Source of the DNA: Microvirga lenta
Lineage (GTDB): Bacteria; Pseudomonadota; Alphaproteobacteria; Rhizobiales; Beijerinckiaceae
Direction of reading: 5' to 3'
NCBI RefSeq assembly: GCF_020532555.1
Contig: NZ_JAJBBR010000004.1
Span: 186,001 to 250,000, forward strand
Length of the DNA: 64,000 nucleotides
Shown here piece after piece: positions 34,211 to 42,747 of this stretch. Under the pieces are notes generated by a model that saw only the letters and a program-made list of their open reading frames with translations, was not told the DNA's origin and did not search any database. The translations under genes and the position numbers were made by a program. How positions within the stretch are numbered: the stretch's first letter is position 1; the number at the start of each line of letters is the position of its first letter.

Positions 34211-34352
34211 CCGTCATTCCGGGGTCGCGCAGCGGAGCCTGGAACCCATAGACATCGGCGCTTCAGAATGTGCGGACCTCGCGCCGCTCTTCTTCGGCGA
34301 CGACGGTGGATATGGGTTCCGGGCTCGGCCTTCGGCCGCCCCGGAATGACGG
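34211..34352. repeat. Nested palindromic intergenic element
   Basis: Outer 14-bp arms CCGTCATTCCGGGG (34211-34224) and CCCCGGAATGACGG (34339-34352) and inner 10-bp arms GGAACCCATA (34241-34250) and TATGGGTTCC (34311-34320) are perfect complements. The element resembles the CGTCATTCCGGGGC-type palindromes scattered in alphaproteobacterial genomes. It ends 19 bp before the amidohydrolase ATG and is probably in its leader. Confidence 0.75.
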
Positions 34353-34371
34353 TCGGTGCAAGGAGAGTGGA

Positions 34372-35808
34372 ATGCACAACGACCGCCTGAGCCTCGACGA
34401 AATCGCCCGCCGCGTGGACGCCAAGGCTGCCGATTACTGCGCCCTGAGCGACCGCATCTGGGCGACGCCCGAACTCGCCTTCGAGGAGCACAGATCGGTC
34501 GCGGAGCAGATCGCCATGCTCACGGCCGAGGGCTTCCGCGTCACCCGCAACGTGGGCGGCATGGCCACCGCCTTCGTGGCCGAATACGGCAGCGGCGGAC
34601 CGGTCGTCGGCATTCTCGGCGAATACGACGCGCTGCCGGACCTGGCGCAGGAATCCGGCATCACCGCGCACCGGCCCACCGTCGCCGGCGCGCCGGGACA
34701 CGGTTGCGGCCACAATCTTCTGGGCGCGGGTTCGGCGCTCGCGGCCGTCGCGCTCAAGGATGCGCTGGAGGCCGAAGGCATCGCCGGAACCGTGCGCTAT
34801 TACGGCTGCCCGGCCGAGGAGAGCGGATCGGGCAAGACCTTCATGGCCCGCGCAGGCCTGTTCCACGATCTCGACGCCGCCTTCTGCTGGCATCCGAGCG
34901 TGGTCAACGAGGTCCAGACCACGTCGTCGCTCGCCTGCATCCAGGCCTATTTCCGCTTCCGGGGCCGCGCCTCGCACGCCGCCGCCGCGCCGCATGTGGG
35001 CCGCAGCGCGCTCGACGCGGTGGAGCTGATGAATGTGGGCGTGAACTACATGCGCGAGCACATGCCCTCCGACGCGCGCGTGCACTACGCGGTCACCAAT
35101 ACGGGCGGCGACGCGCCCAACGTGGTGCAATCTCAAGCGGAATCCCTTTATCTCGTGCGCTCGCCGCACCTGCCCGACGCGGAGCGCCTGTTCGAGCGCG
35201 TGAAAAAGATCGCGGAAGGCGCATGCCTGATGACGGAGACGAGCGTCACGGTGCAGATCACCGACGCCACGTCGAACGTCGTTCCCAACAAGGCCCTGCA
35301 GGAGGCCATGTACGAGAACATGAAGCGCCTCGGGCCGCCGGCCTTCGACGAGGCCGACTTCGCCTTCGCGGAAAAGCTGCGGGCGGCGTCCCTCACCGAC
35401 GAGGAGATCCTGGCGAGCGTGAAGCCGCACGACATGTCGCTGAGGACGAAGGTGCTCCACGACGGCGTGCTCTCCATGCCGACCCGCGAGGAGGTGATGA
35501 TGGGCACCACCGACGTGGGCGACGTGAGCTGGATCGTGCCCACGGTCCAGTGCCACACGGCGTGCTTCGCCATTGGCACCCCGTTCCACACCTGGCAGCT
35601 CGTGGCGCAGGGCAACCTGCCCGCCGCGCACAAGGGCATGGTGCTCGCGGCGAAGGCCATGGCGGCCACCGCCGCCGACTGCCTGCGCAATCCCGATCTC
35701 ATCGCCCGCGCCAAGGCGGAGCTGACGGAGCGCACCGGCGGCCGCGCCTATATCTGCCCGATCCCGGACGACGTCACCCCGGACGACCTGCGCGCCAAGG
35801 CGGCGTGA
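34372..35808 (+). CDS. M20-family amidohydrolase (AbgB-like)
   Basis: A 478-residue zinc amidohydrolase. Metal and catalytic segments: GILGEYDALPDLAQ, APGHGCGHNLLGAGSAL, YYGCPAEESGSGKTFMARAG and the dimerisation-domain text RASHAAAAPHVGRSALDAVE. The sequence resembles p-aminobenzoyl-glutamate hydrolase subunit B and related amidohydrolases, which cleave N-acyl amino acids. There is no AbgA partner next to it. The ATG has AAGGAG upstream. The 160 bp before it hold a palindromic repeat. Confidence 0.9.
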   Translation: MHNDRLSLDEIARRVDAKAADYCALSDRIWATPELAFEEHRSVAEQIAMLTAEGFRVTRNVGGMATAFVAEYGSGGPVVGILGEYDALPDLAQESGITAHRPTVAGAPGHGCGHNLLGAGSALAAVALKDALEAEGIAGTVRYYGCPAEESGSGKTFMARAGLFHDLDAAFCWHPSVVNEVQTTSSLACIQAYFRFRGRASHAAAAPHVGRSALDAVELMNVGVNYMREHMPSDARVHYAVTNTGGDAPNVVQSQAESLYLVRSPHLPDAERLFERVKKIAEGACLMTETSVTVQITDATSNVVPNKALQEAMYENMKRLGPPAFDEADFAFAEKLRAASLTDEEILASVKPHDMSLRTKVLHDGVLSMPTREEVMMGTTDVGDVSWIVPTVQCHTACFAIGTPFHTWQLVAQGNLPAAHKGMVLAAKAMAATAADCLRNPDLIARAKAELTERTGGRAYICPIPDDVTPDDLRAKAA

Positions 35809-35833
35809 GAATCCGCACCTCCCTCATCGGCCG

Positions 35834-35852
35834 TACGACATAACATATCGTA
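35834..35852. promoter_or_regulatory. Imperfect dyad before the 177-residue secreted protein gene
   Basis: TACGACATAACATATCGTA: outer 5-bp arms TACGA/TCGTA are exact, with partial inner symmetry. It lies inside a longer pair TCCCTCAT (35820-35827)/ATGAGGGA (35860-35867), whose 3' arm covers the ribosome site of the next gene. It could be an operator or an RNA fold that hides the ribosome site. Confidence 0.25.
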
Positions 35853-35873
35853 TCTGCTCATGAGGGAGAGAAC

Positions 35874-36407
35874 ATGCTCTTGAACAAGGAATGCCGTCTC
35901 GCACGATGCCTGAGCCGCTCGGTTCTCGGCTTGCAGATCCTGCTCTGGGGCGCCGCTTCGGCGCAAGCCCAAGGGGTGGATCCCTGGAAGCCCAACGACG
36001 ATTCCTTCGAAGGCTACATGGCCCGGGAGCCGATGCGCAGGGAGGCCGAAGCGTTGGCCTCGACGTTCATCGAGACGGCGAGGGCGGGAAACACCGCCGA
36101 ACTCCTTCGGATGGTGAGTCCCACAAGCGTCCAGACATCGGGCCGGGAGAATGTGGAACGCCATCTCGACAGGGCCGTGGTCCCGTTCTTCGCGCAGCAC
36201 CGGGATTTTGGCCGAAGCACGACGACGTCGACGGCCAAGTCGGCAAGCGGCCATTTCGGATTTGCCTTCTACAGGTACTCGGTTCGCGCGAACGGAGAGA
36301 AGAAGCCGTTCGTCATCTACGTGACCCAGGAGAACGGGCGGTGGCACGTGGCGAACATCCTGGTGGATCATTTCGTGCCGGGTCGACACCGGCCCAGCGA
36401 GCAATAG
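35874..36407 (+). CDS. Secreted protein of unknown function (NTF2-like?)
   Basis: A 177-residue protein with an N-terminal signal-like stretch ending AAS AQA QG (cleavage about residue 33), hence periplasmic. The mature part has a helix-strand layout (EAEALASTFIETARAGNTAE, VERHLDRAVVPFFAQHRDF, GHFGFAFYRYSVRANGEKKP, FVIYVTQENGRWHVANILVD) resembling the SnoaL/NTF2-like or DUF4019-type fold, judged from pattern only. The ATG follows GGGAGAGAAC. No family is named with confidence. Confidence 0.7.
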   Translation: MLLNKECRLARCLSRSVLGLQILLWGAASAQAQGVDPWKPNDDSFEGYMAREPMRREAEALASTFIETARAGNTAELLRMVSPTSVQTSGRENVERHLDRAVVPFFAQHRDFGRSTTTSTAKSASGHFGFAFYRYSVRANGEKKPFVIYVTQENGRWHVANILVDHFVPGRHRPSEQ

Positions 36408-36414
36408 AGCACGG

Positions 36415-36429
36415 CCTCCGTAACGGAGG
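36415..36429. promoter_or_regulatory. Palindrome CCTCCGTAACGGAGG
   Basis: Perfect 7-bp arms around one base, just after the stop codon of the secreted-protein gene and 106 bp before the dioxygenase ATG. Its 11-bp core TCCGTAACGGA is the exact reverse complement of the core of the palindrome at 43807-43821 upstream of the omptin gene. Confidence 0.35.
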
Positions 36430-36534
36430 ATCAGGAATTCTTGCATCCTCGCAAGGTCTCTTTGGCGCTCGATAGGGTCGCGCTTGCAGGCCTGCAACCC
36501 TATCTTGCCAGCTTCATACGGACAGGAGAGCGCC

Positions 36535-37476
36535 ATGAAGCTGACCGGAATCCATCACCTGACCGCCGTGACGGCGGATGCCTCCGGCAATCATGACTTC
36601 TACACGCAGGCGCTGGGAATGCGGCTCGTGAAGAAGACCGTCAACCAGGACGACGTGAGCGCCTATCACCTGTTCTACGCCGACGCCCTGGCCTCTCCCG
36701 GCACGGACATCACCTTCTTCGACTGGCCCGTGCAGCGCGAGCGGCGCGGCACGCACAGCATCGTCAACACGGCCCTGCGCGTGAACGGCGAGAAAACCCT
36801 GCAATGGTGGAAGGACCGGTTCGATTCCCTCCACATCCAGCACCAGGGAATCGCCGAGCGCGACGGGCGGCTCTGGCTTCCCTTCGAGGACCCGGAAGGC
36901 CAGCGCCTCGCCCTCGTGGACGACGGCGGCCAGGGCGACGAGGCGCATCCGTGGGATCGCAGCCCCGTGCCGGTTGAGCACCAGATCCGGGGCCTGGGTC
37001 CCATCACCATCAGCGTGCCGCAGCTCGACCGCACGGCCGCCGTGCTGACCATGGGCATGGACATGCGCGCCGCGCGGGAATTCCGCATCGGCGATACGCC
37101 GGTCCACGTGTTCGAGATGGGCGCGGGCGGTCCCTCCGCCGAGCTCCACGTGGCGGTGGAGCCGCATCTCGAGCCGGCTCATCCCGGCGCGGGCGGCGTG
37201 CATCACGTGGCGTTCCGCACGCCGAACGAGGAGACCTACCGCGAGTGCGCCGAGCGGCTGCGCGCCATGCGGGCGCCGTCGAGCGGCCCCATCGACCGCT
37301 ACTACTTCAAGAGCCTCTATTTCCGCGAGCCGAACGGCATCCTGTTCGAGATCGCAACCGACGGTCCGGGCTTCGCCACCGACGAGCCCCTGGAGAGCCT
37401 CGGCGAGCGCCTGGCGCTGCCGCCCTTCCTGGAGCCGCGCCGGGCGCAGATCGAGGCGGGCCTCAAGCCTTTGTAA
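36535..37476 (+). CDS. VOC-family ring-cleaving dioxygenase/glyoxalase
   Basis: A 313-residue vicinal-oxygen-chelate protein with two tandem VOC modules. Metal ligands are probably His in [15 protein letters not shown], His/Glu in [12 protein letters not shown] and Glu in [15 protein letters not shown]. The length and the opening [13 protein letters not shown] match the LinE/MhqO-type ring-cleaving dioxygenases commonly annotated in proteobacteria, which open hydroquinone rings; a glyoxalase-like activity is an alternative. AGGAG lies 7 nt before the ATG. A strong terminator follows at 37485-37519. Confidence 0.87.
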   Translation: MKLTGIHHLTAVTADASGNHDFYTQALGMRLVKKTVNQDDVSAYHLFYADALASPGTDITFFDWPVQRERRGTHSIVNTALRVNGEKTLQWWKDRFDSLHIQHQGIAERDGRLWLPFEDPEGQRLALVDDGGQGDEAHPWDRSPVPVEHQIRGLGPITISVPQLDRTAAVLTMGMDMRAAREFRIGDTPVHVFEMGAGGPSAELHVAVEPHLEPAHPGAGGVHHVAFRTPNEETYRECAERLRAMRAPSSGPIDRYYFKSLYFREPNGILFEIATDGPGFATDEPLESLGERLALPPFLEPRRAQIEAGLKPL

Positions 37477-37484
37477 GACGTTCC

Positions 37485-37519
37485 TCCTGTCCCCCATCCG
37501 GTGAGTATGGGGGACAGGA
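37485..37519 (+). terminator. 13-bp hairpin terminator
   Basis: TCCTGTCCCCCAT (37485-37497) pairs perfectly with ATGGGGGACAGGA (37507-37519) across a 9-nt loop, followed by ATTCTTTCG. It is placed 8 bp after the dioxygenase stop codon. Confidence 0.75.
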
Positions 37520-37611
37520 ATTCTTTCGCTCGGCAGCGCCGTTCCGCATTGAGAATAAGGCGGAGTTCTGACACCATCGCCCCGACCGGCGCGGGACAGG
37601 TGGGGGCTCCG

Positions 37612-39168
37612 ATGTCAATTCTCGGATCGAGGTTCGTTTCGGCTGTTGCCGCAGCCCTGGCTCTCGCGGGCGCGGCGGCCCTGCCGGCACAGGCTCAGGG
37701 CCTCGGCCCATCGGCCATGCGCGAGCGGATTGACGGGCTGATTCCGGAGCTCGAAGCCTATCTGCAGGCGGGCATGAAGAGCTTCGACGTGCCGGGCGCC
37801 GCCGTCGGCATCGTGCATGACGACAAGCTCATCTACGCCGAAGGCTTCGGCGTGAGGGAGCTGGGCAAGCCGGATCGGGTGAACCCCGCCACGATCTTTC
37901 AGATCGGCTCGACCTCCAAGGCCTTCTTCAGCGCGACGCTGGCCCAGGCGGTGGATGCCGGCAAGCTCGAATGGAACGATCGCGTCTCCGATCTCCTGCC
38001 CGAGTTCCAGCTGAGCGATCCCTGGGTCGGCCGCGACACCCGGATGCTCGATCTTGCCGCTCAGCGCAGCGGCTTGACCCCCCATGTGAACGATGGCCTG
38101 ACCGGGCTCGGCTACGATGCGATGACGCTCGTGCGCTCCTTGAGGGACGCACCCCTGACGCGGGTGTTCCGCTCCGATTTCACCTACGTCAACATCACCC
38201 ATATCGCGGGCGGCATCATCCTGGCCCGCAAGCTGGGCATGGAATCGTGGAGCGACGTGGTCAGGAGCGGCATCTTCGAGCCCCTCGGCATGACGTCGTC
38301 CTCGTCCTCGGCGGAAGCCATCGAAAAGGCGCCGGACCATGCCGTCGGCCACCGGCAGGACGAGGCGGCCACCACCGCCATTCCGTTCCATGAATCCTTC
38401 CCCTACATCCACGGCCCCGCCGGCGGCATCAATTCCAACGTGCCGGACGTGTCGCGGTGGCTGCGCATGCAGCTCGGGCGCGGTCATTTCGAGGACAAGG
38501 TCATCGTCTCCGAAGAGAACCTCGACGTGACATGGACGCCGCGCGTCGCCATCAACGAGCGGCTTTCCTACGCAATCGGCTGGGTCGTCACCGCAACGCC
38601 GAACGGGCGCATCGTCTGGCACAACGGCGGGACCATGGGCTTCGGCGCCCATGTCGGGTTCCTGCCCGACCGCGGCGTCGGCATCGTCGTCCTCACCAAC
38701 GCGGAGAACCGGGGCTTCCCCGATGCGGTCGCGCAATGGGTCTATGACCGGCTTCTCGGCAACGACGCCGTCGACAACGTGGCGCTCGCCCTCGAAGAAA
38801 CCCGTGAGAAGGAGGCCGACGAGCGGGAAAAGGCCGCGCCTCCCGTGCGCGCTTCCGCGCCCCAGGATCTCACGGCCTTTGCGGGAACCTACATGTCGCC
38901 GCTGCTGGGAGACGTCACCGCCAGCGTCGAAGGCGGGCAGCTTCGGCTGAGGCTCGAGGACACCGAAGCCACGCTGACGCTGGCGCCTCGCGACGAGGAT
39001 CTCTTCGATGCGCGCCTCGACGCCAGCGGGGTCTACGCGCCCGTCGTGGCCATGATGGGCGACGAGGTGGTGACGCAGGTCCGCTTCGAACGGGACGGTG
39101 ACGGCGCGGTGACGCGCATGGATTGGGTATCCCCGACCCTGCCGCAGACCTTCAGGCGGCGGCAGTGA
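37612..39168 (+). CDS. Serine beta-lactamase-like hydrolase (class C/esterase type)
   Basis: A 518-residue exported serine hydrolase: a signal peptide (SILGSRFVSAVAAALALAGA...AQAQG) and a beta-lactamase (PF00144) domain. Active-site SxxK is in QIGSTSKAFF, YxN in FTYVNITHIAGG and the KTG-equivalent HNGG in IVWHNGGTMGFGAH. The C-terminal 110 residues form a DUF3471-like domain (FAGTYMSPLLGDVTASVEGG, LAPRDEDLFDA). The family comprises esterases, D-aminopeptidases and some beta-lactamases; substrate unknown. ATG at 37612 starts the signal peptide; longer forms contain no homology. Ribosome site is weak. Confidence 0.9.
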   Translation: MSILGSRFVSAVAAALALAGAAALPAQAQGLGPSAMRERIDGLIPELEAYLQAGMKSFDVPGAAVGIVHDDKLIYAEGFGVRELGKPDRVNPATIFQIGSTSKAFFSATLAQAVDAGKLEWNDRVSDLLPEFQLSDPWVGRDTRMLDLAAQRSGLTPHVNDGLTGLGYDAMTLVRSLRDAPLTRVFRSDFTYVNITHIAGGIILARKLGMESWSDVVRSGIFEPLGMTSSSSSAEAIEKAPDHAVGHRQDEAATTAIPFHESFPYIHGPAGGINSNVPDVSRWLRMQLGRGHFEDKVIVSEENLDVTWTPRVAINERLSYAIGWVVTATPNGRIVWHNGGTMGFGAHVGFLPDRGVGIVVLTNAENRGFPDAVAQWVYDRLLGNDAVDNVALALEETREKEADEREKAAPPVRASAPQDLTAFAGTYMSPLLGDVTASVEGGQLRLRLEDTEATLTLAPRDEDLFDARLDASGVYAPVVAMMGDEVVTQVRFERDGDGAVTRMDWVSPTLPQTFRRRQ

Positions 39169-39188
39169 CGGCACAGGAGACAGGTCAC

Positions 39189-39512
39189 ATGACACGGATG
39201 AGGCACGTTATCCTGACCGCCGCCATGGCAGGCTTCTGCCTCATGGCCGTCCCCGCCTCGGCCTTGCCCTTCACCTCCGCGCCAGGGCGCGGTTCCATCG
39301 TGGTTCCGGCGCAGCTCTTCCAGCTCTTCGTCGACGAGGACGACGGATACATCCACGACAGGCACTACGACTGGAACCAATACCGCAACTCCACCAGCCG
39401 CAAGGAGCGCGTCCGGGATTATTACCGGATGCAGAAGGAGGCGGAGAAGGATTACTGGCGGGCGCAGAAGAACATGCAGAAGCAGATGATCAAGCGCCAG
39501 CGCGGTTGGTAG
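39189..39512 (+). CDS. Small secreted basic protein
   Basis: A 107-residue protein with a signal peptide (TRMRHVILTAAMAGFCLMAV...ASA). The mature part is hydrophilic, rich in Asp, Tyr, Arg, Lys and Gln (HDRHYDWNQYRNSTSRKE, YYRMQKEAEKDYWRAQ, KNMQKQMIKRQRGW) and likely alpha-helical. No family is recognised. It begins 21 bp after the hydrolase gene, so the two probably form an operon; GGAGACAGG lies before the ATG. Function unknown. Confidence 0.7.
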   Translation: MTRMRHVILTAAMAGFCLMAVPASALPFTSAPGRGSIVVPAQLFQLFVDEDDGYIHDRHYDWNQYRNSTSRKERVRDYYRMQKEAEKDYWRAQKNMQKQMIKRQRGW

Positions 39513-39562
39513 CGGCCGATCCGGAACCGGCCCCGCCGCGAGGGCCGTCGCTTCGAGGATGT

Positions 39563-40480
39563 CTAAACGGTCTCCTGCGACGTCCGCGCCAGAATCCCCT
39601 CGACGATATCGACCACGCCAGCCGCCTCCCGCACCGTCGCGAGGCGGCTTTCCTGTCCGCCCAGCAGCTTGGCGAATTCGGCGATCTGGTGCCCGTCGGC
39701 CCGGGCGGGCTCGATGTTGCCGCCCGAATGGGTGAGCCGGTACCACTCGCTCATGACGGCCGAATCCCGGGAGCCCTTCACCTCGAAGCGGTTGAACTCC
39801 TCGGCCTCGCCTTCCACGGCGGCGTCGATGGTCATGCGGCAGCGGGCGAATTGCAGCACCGCATTCATGCGCGTCTCGCTGCCGAGCGGTCCCCGCTCGA
39901 TGCGCGCCTCGGTCAGCTCGCCGGGGCCGAACAGGCGCCCGGCCAGAAACACGAAATGGGACACCACCTCGCGGGTGAAGCCGCCCTGCTCGGGGCCGGC
40001 GAGCCAGCCGGCGGCGCCCTGCTGCCAGCCGCGCGGCCAGGTGCGGAACCGCAGGGTCAGGTGCGCGGTCAGGTCGTCGCCAAGGGCGCCGGTCTCCACC
40101 AGCTCCTTCATGCGCAGGGAGGCGGGCGCCGTCGCGAAGGGAAAGTTCACCGCGGCCGGCACGCCGGAACGGGCCACCGTCTCCAGGCAGCGCCGCGCGC
40201 TCTCCGGATCGGCCGTGAGGGGCTTCTCGCAGAACACCGCCTTCCCGGCCCCGACCACGGCCGCGACCAGGTCCTCGTGGGTGGCGGGCGGGGTCGCGAT
40301 GTAGATGCAGTCGATGGCCGGATCGGCGAGGAGGTCCTGCACGCTCGCGGCGCGGGGCACGTCCGTCTCGACCGGGGCCGGATCGTAGCCCGCGACGAGG
40401 CGGAAATCCGGGTTGGCCCTGAGGCCCTGGATGAAACGCCGTCCCATGACGCCGAGACCGATGATGCCGATGCCGTACAT
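39563..40480 (-). CDS. Gfo/Idh/MocA-family NAD(P)-dependent oxidoreductase
   Basis: A 305-residue oxidoreductase. The Rossmann fold starts MYGIGIIGLGVMGRRFI (GxGxxG), with a catalytic EKP motif in GKAVFCEKPLTADPESARRC and YIATPPATHEDL before it. The C-terminal domain is the alpha/beta GFO/IDH/MocA sheet with GGFTREVVSHFVFLAGRLFG, in which the conserved His of this family lies. Such enzymes oxidise or reduce sugars, inositols or similar hydroxy compounds; substrate unknown. The start at 40480 is the only one consistent with the Rossmann N-terminus; a much longer open frame upstream is an artefact antisense to 40688-43345. Confidence 0.9.
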   Translation of the reverse strand: MYGIGIIGLGVMGRRFIQGLRANPDFRLVAGYDPAPVETDVPRAASVQDLLADPAIDCIYIATPPATHEDLVAAVVGAGKAVFCEKPLTADPESARRCLETVARSGVPAAVNFPFATAPASLRMKELVETGALGDDLTAHLTLRFRTWPRGWQQGAAGWLAGPEQGGFTREVVSHFVFLAGRLFGPGELTEARIERGPLGSETRMNAVLQFARCRMTIDAAVEGEAEEFNRFEVKGSRDSAVMSEWYRLTHSGGNIEPARADGHQIAEFAKLLGGQESRLATVREAAGVVDIVEGILARTSQETV

Positions 40481-40687
40481 GTCCGATTGAGTCTCCCTGC
40501 TGGTATGCCACGGCCTATAGACCCTCGGCGGGCCCAGGGCGAGAGCGCGGAAAGAATTCGGAAACCTGGATTTTGTATCGCTTCGCCCATCCGCCCCGCG
40601 CGGCCGTCGCCACGGGTGGCGATCATGCTTGACCTTGGGTAAGTTTGAGGCCAGGACGGGTTGTCCGGTCCCGAAGCAGGAAGAGCC

Positions 40688-41518
40688 ATGCGCATCGCCA
40701 GATCCCTCGTCCTTGTCCCGTTCCTCGCTCTCGGTTCGGCCCTTGCTCCCGCCCAGGCCGCGGACCTCCTCTTCCAGCAGGCGCCCGTGACCTCCGCGAG
40801 CTGGATCGCCACGATCAAGGGCAATCTGCGGGCCGGTCCATCCTATCCGGGAGCGGACGATTTCGGCGTCTACGGCTTTCCGTCCGTGAGCTTCCGCCGC
40901 GCCGGGACGCCGGAGCGGTTCAGCGCCCCCGACGACGGCCTCAGCTTCTCCTTCCTCGAGCAATCGGCGCTTCGCATCGGCTTCGTCGGCCGCTTCCAGG
41001 GCGGGCGCTACTACAAGGACGACCGCCGCCTCTTCGGCCTCGACAAGATCGACTGGGCGGTGGAGCCCGGCGTCTTCGTCGAGTACTGGCCCGTCGAGTT
41101 CCTGCGCGCCCGCGCCGAGATCCGGCGCGGCTTCGGCGGCCATGAGGGCTTCGTGGCCGATCTGGGCGTCGACCTCGTGCAGCGCTTCGGCGCCTTCACC
41201 TTCTCGGCCGGTCCGCGTCTGGCGCTGGGCGACAGTGAGTTCACCCGCACATATTTCGGCGTGACGCCCTTCGAGGCGGCCGTGAACGGCCAGGTGACGC
41301 CCTACCGTCCGTCCGGCGGCCTCACCTCCGTGGGCGTGACCACCGCCATGACCTACGAGTGGTCGCCGCAATGGTCGACCACCGCCTTCGTCTCCTACAA
41401 GCGCCTCGTGGGCGACGCCGCCGACAGCCCGATCGTCAAGCGCTTCGGCTCGGAGAACCAGTTCGGCCTCGGCCTCACCGTGTCCTATTCCTTCGATACG
41501 GGCTTCACGGGCTTCTGA
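40688..41518 (+). CDS. MipA/OmpV-family outer-membrane protein
   Basis: A 276-residue beta-barrel precursor: signal peptide ending PAQAA, then alternating-residue beta strands typical of MipA/OmpV (LRAGPSYPGADDFGVYGFPS, GVFVEYWPVEFLRARAEIRR, GPRLALGDSEFTRTYFGVTP and C-terminal LTVSYSFDTGFTGF with terminal Phe). MipA in E. coli is a scaffold for peptidoglycan enzymes, and OmpV-type proteins are porin-like; the role here is not proven. ATG at 40688 is preceded by AGGAAGAGCC. It is divergent from the oxidoreductase gene (207 bp between starts). Confidence 0.88.
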   Translation: MRIARSLVLVPFLALGSALAPAQAADLLFQQAPVTSASWIATIKGNLRAGPSYPGADDFGVYGFPSVSFRRAGTPERFSAPDDGLSFSFLEQSALRIGFVGRFQGGRYYKDDRRLFGLDKIDWAVEPGVFVEYWPVEFLRARAEIRRGFGGHEGFVADLGVDLVQRFGAFTFSAGPRLALGDSEFTRTYFGVTPFEAAVNGQVTPYRPSGGLTSVGVTTAMTYEWSPQWSTTAFVSYKRLVGDAADSPIVKRFGSENQFGLGLTVSYSFDTGFTGF

Positions 41519-41575
41519 AGCCGGGCTAAAGGCGGACCGTCCCGGTGCGATGCCTTGCGCCGGCCATGAGGAACG

Positions 41576-42670
41576 ATGGCATCTGAACTCGTCACGGCCT
41601 GTCGAAGCTGGGTCCGGAAGCTCTCGCCTGCCGCCTTTCCCTACGGCCGTTTCCTCGCCGCCCTGCTGATCGGCACCCTCGGCGGCTGGGTCTTCGTCCG
41701 GCTCGGCCTGCCGCTGCCGTGGATGCTCGGCTCCATGACGGCCTGCACCCTCGCGGCGCTCCTGCGCGCGCCCATTGCCGCTCCCGCCGCCGTGCGGCCG
41801 CCGATGACCATGGTGATCGGGGTGATGCTGGGCGCGGGCTTCACGCCCCAGGTGATCGAGAGCGCCACCCATTGGCTGCCGACGCTGCTGGGGCTCGCAG
41901 GATTCGTGGTGGTCAGCGGAGCCGCCTGCGTCGCCTATTTCCGGCGCGTGGCCGGCTTCGACGTGCCGACCGCGTATTTTTCCGGAATGCCGGGCGGCCT
42001 CGTCGAGATGGTGATCGTCGGCGAGGACAAGGGCGGCGACGCCCGCACCATCGCCCTCGTGCACTCGGCCCGCATTCTCCTCGTGGTTCTCACGCTTCCG
42101 TTCCTGATCTGGCTCACGAGCGGCGTCTCGGTCGGGGCAAGGCCGCAATTCGGGGTGTCCGTCTTCGAGACCCCCTGGATCGACGAGGTCTGGCTCGTTG
42201 CGACGGCCGTCGTCGGCGGATTGGTCGGACATTACCTGCGGCTTCCGGCGCGGCTTCTCCTCGGCCCGATGCTGGTCAGCGCGGCGGTGCACGTTCTCGG
42301 ATGGACCCGCTTCGTGCCCGCCGTGGAGGTCGTCACCGTGGCGCAGCTCGTGCTGGGAACCACCATCGGCTGCCGCTTCGCGGGCCTGGCGCCGCGCGAG
42401 ATTATACGCATCCTCGTGCTGTCGCTCGGCTCGACGGTGATCCTGCTCGCGATCACCTTCGCGTTCGCGGCGGGGGTGAGCCGCATCTCGTCCTACGACC
42501 AGGTGACCCTGCTCCTGGCCTATTCGCCCGGCGGCCTCGCGGAGATGAGCCTCGTCGCGCTGTCGCTGGGCATCGAGGTGGCCTTCGTGGCCGCCCACCA
42601 CATCATCCGGGTGTTCCTGGTGATGATCGCAGCCGCGCCCGTCTTCGCCCTGGTGCGGCCGCGCAAATAG
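41576..42670 (+). CDS. AbrB-type membrane protein (PF05145)
   Basis: A 364-residue inner-membrane protein with 10 or so spans in two repeats of five. Signature text: GRFLAALLIGTLGGWVFVRL, LGLPLPWMLGSMTACTLAAL, GMPGGLVEMVIVGEDKGGDA and SPGGLAEMSLVALSLGIEVA, the last two being the internally repeated PGGLxEM motif. The family is often annotated as 'AbrB family transcriptional regulator' or 'ammonia monooxygenase' by legacy transfer, but it is a membrane permease-like protein of unknown substrate. AGGAACG precedes the ATG; the gene lies 57 bp after the MipA-like gene. Confidence 0.85.
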   Translation: MASELVTACRSWVRKLSPAAFPYGRFLAALLIGTLGGWVFVRLGLPLPWMLGSMTACTLAALLRAPIAAPAAVRPPMTMVIGVMLGAGFTPQVIESATHWLPTLLGLAGFVVVSGAACVAYFRRVAGFDVPTAYFSGMPGGLVEMVIVGEDKGGDARTIALVHSARILLVVLTLPFLIWLTSGVSVGARPQFGVSVFETPWIDEVWLVATAVVGGLVGHYLRLPARLLLGPMLVSAAVHVLGWTRFVPAVEVVTVAQLVLGTTIGCRFAGLAPREIIRILVLSLGSTVILLAITFAFAAGVSRISSYDQVTLLLAYSPGGLAEMSLVALSLGIEVAFVAAHHIIRVFLVMIAAAPVFALVRPRK

Positions 42671-42687
42671 GTTTTCGGACCGGCATG

Positions 42688-42723
42688 AAAAAGGCGGCGC
42701 CGGATCTCTTCCGGTCGCCGCCT
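42688..42723 (-). terminator. Intrinsic terminator of the omptin gene
   Basis: AGGCGGCG (42692-42699) pairs with CGCCGCCT (42716-42723), with an inner partly paired CCGGA/TCCGG. On the minus strand it is followed by TTTTT (A-run at 42688-42692 on the plus strand). A classical intrinsic terminator; it also faces the end of the convergent AbrB-type gene. Confidence 0.8.
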
Positions 42724-42747
42724 CGGCCGTCCCGCAGGGGACTTGCG

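Noticed and set aside
41576-42670. Transcriptional regulator or ammonia monooxygenase as suggested by the family label
   Set aside because: The product is an integral membrane protein with internally repeated PGGLxEM motifs and no DNA-binding or copper-site features; the label is a legacy transfer.
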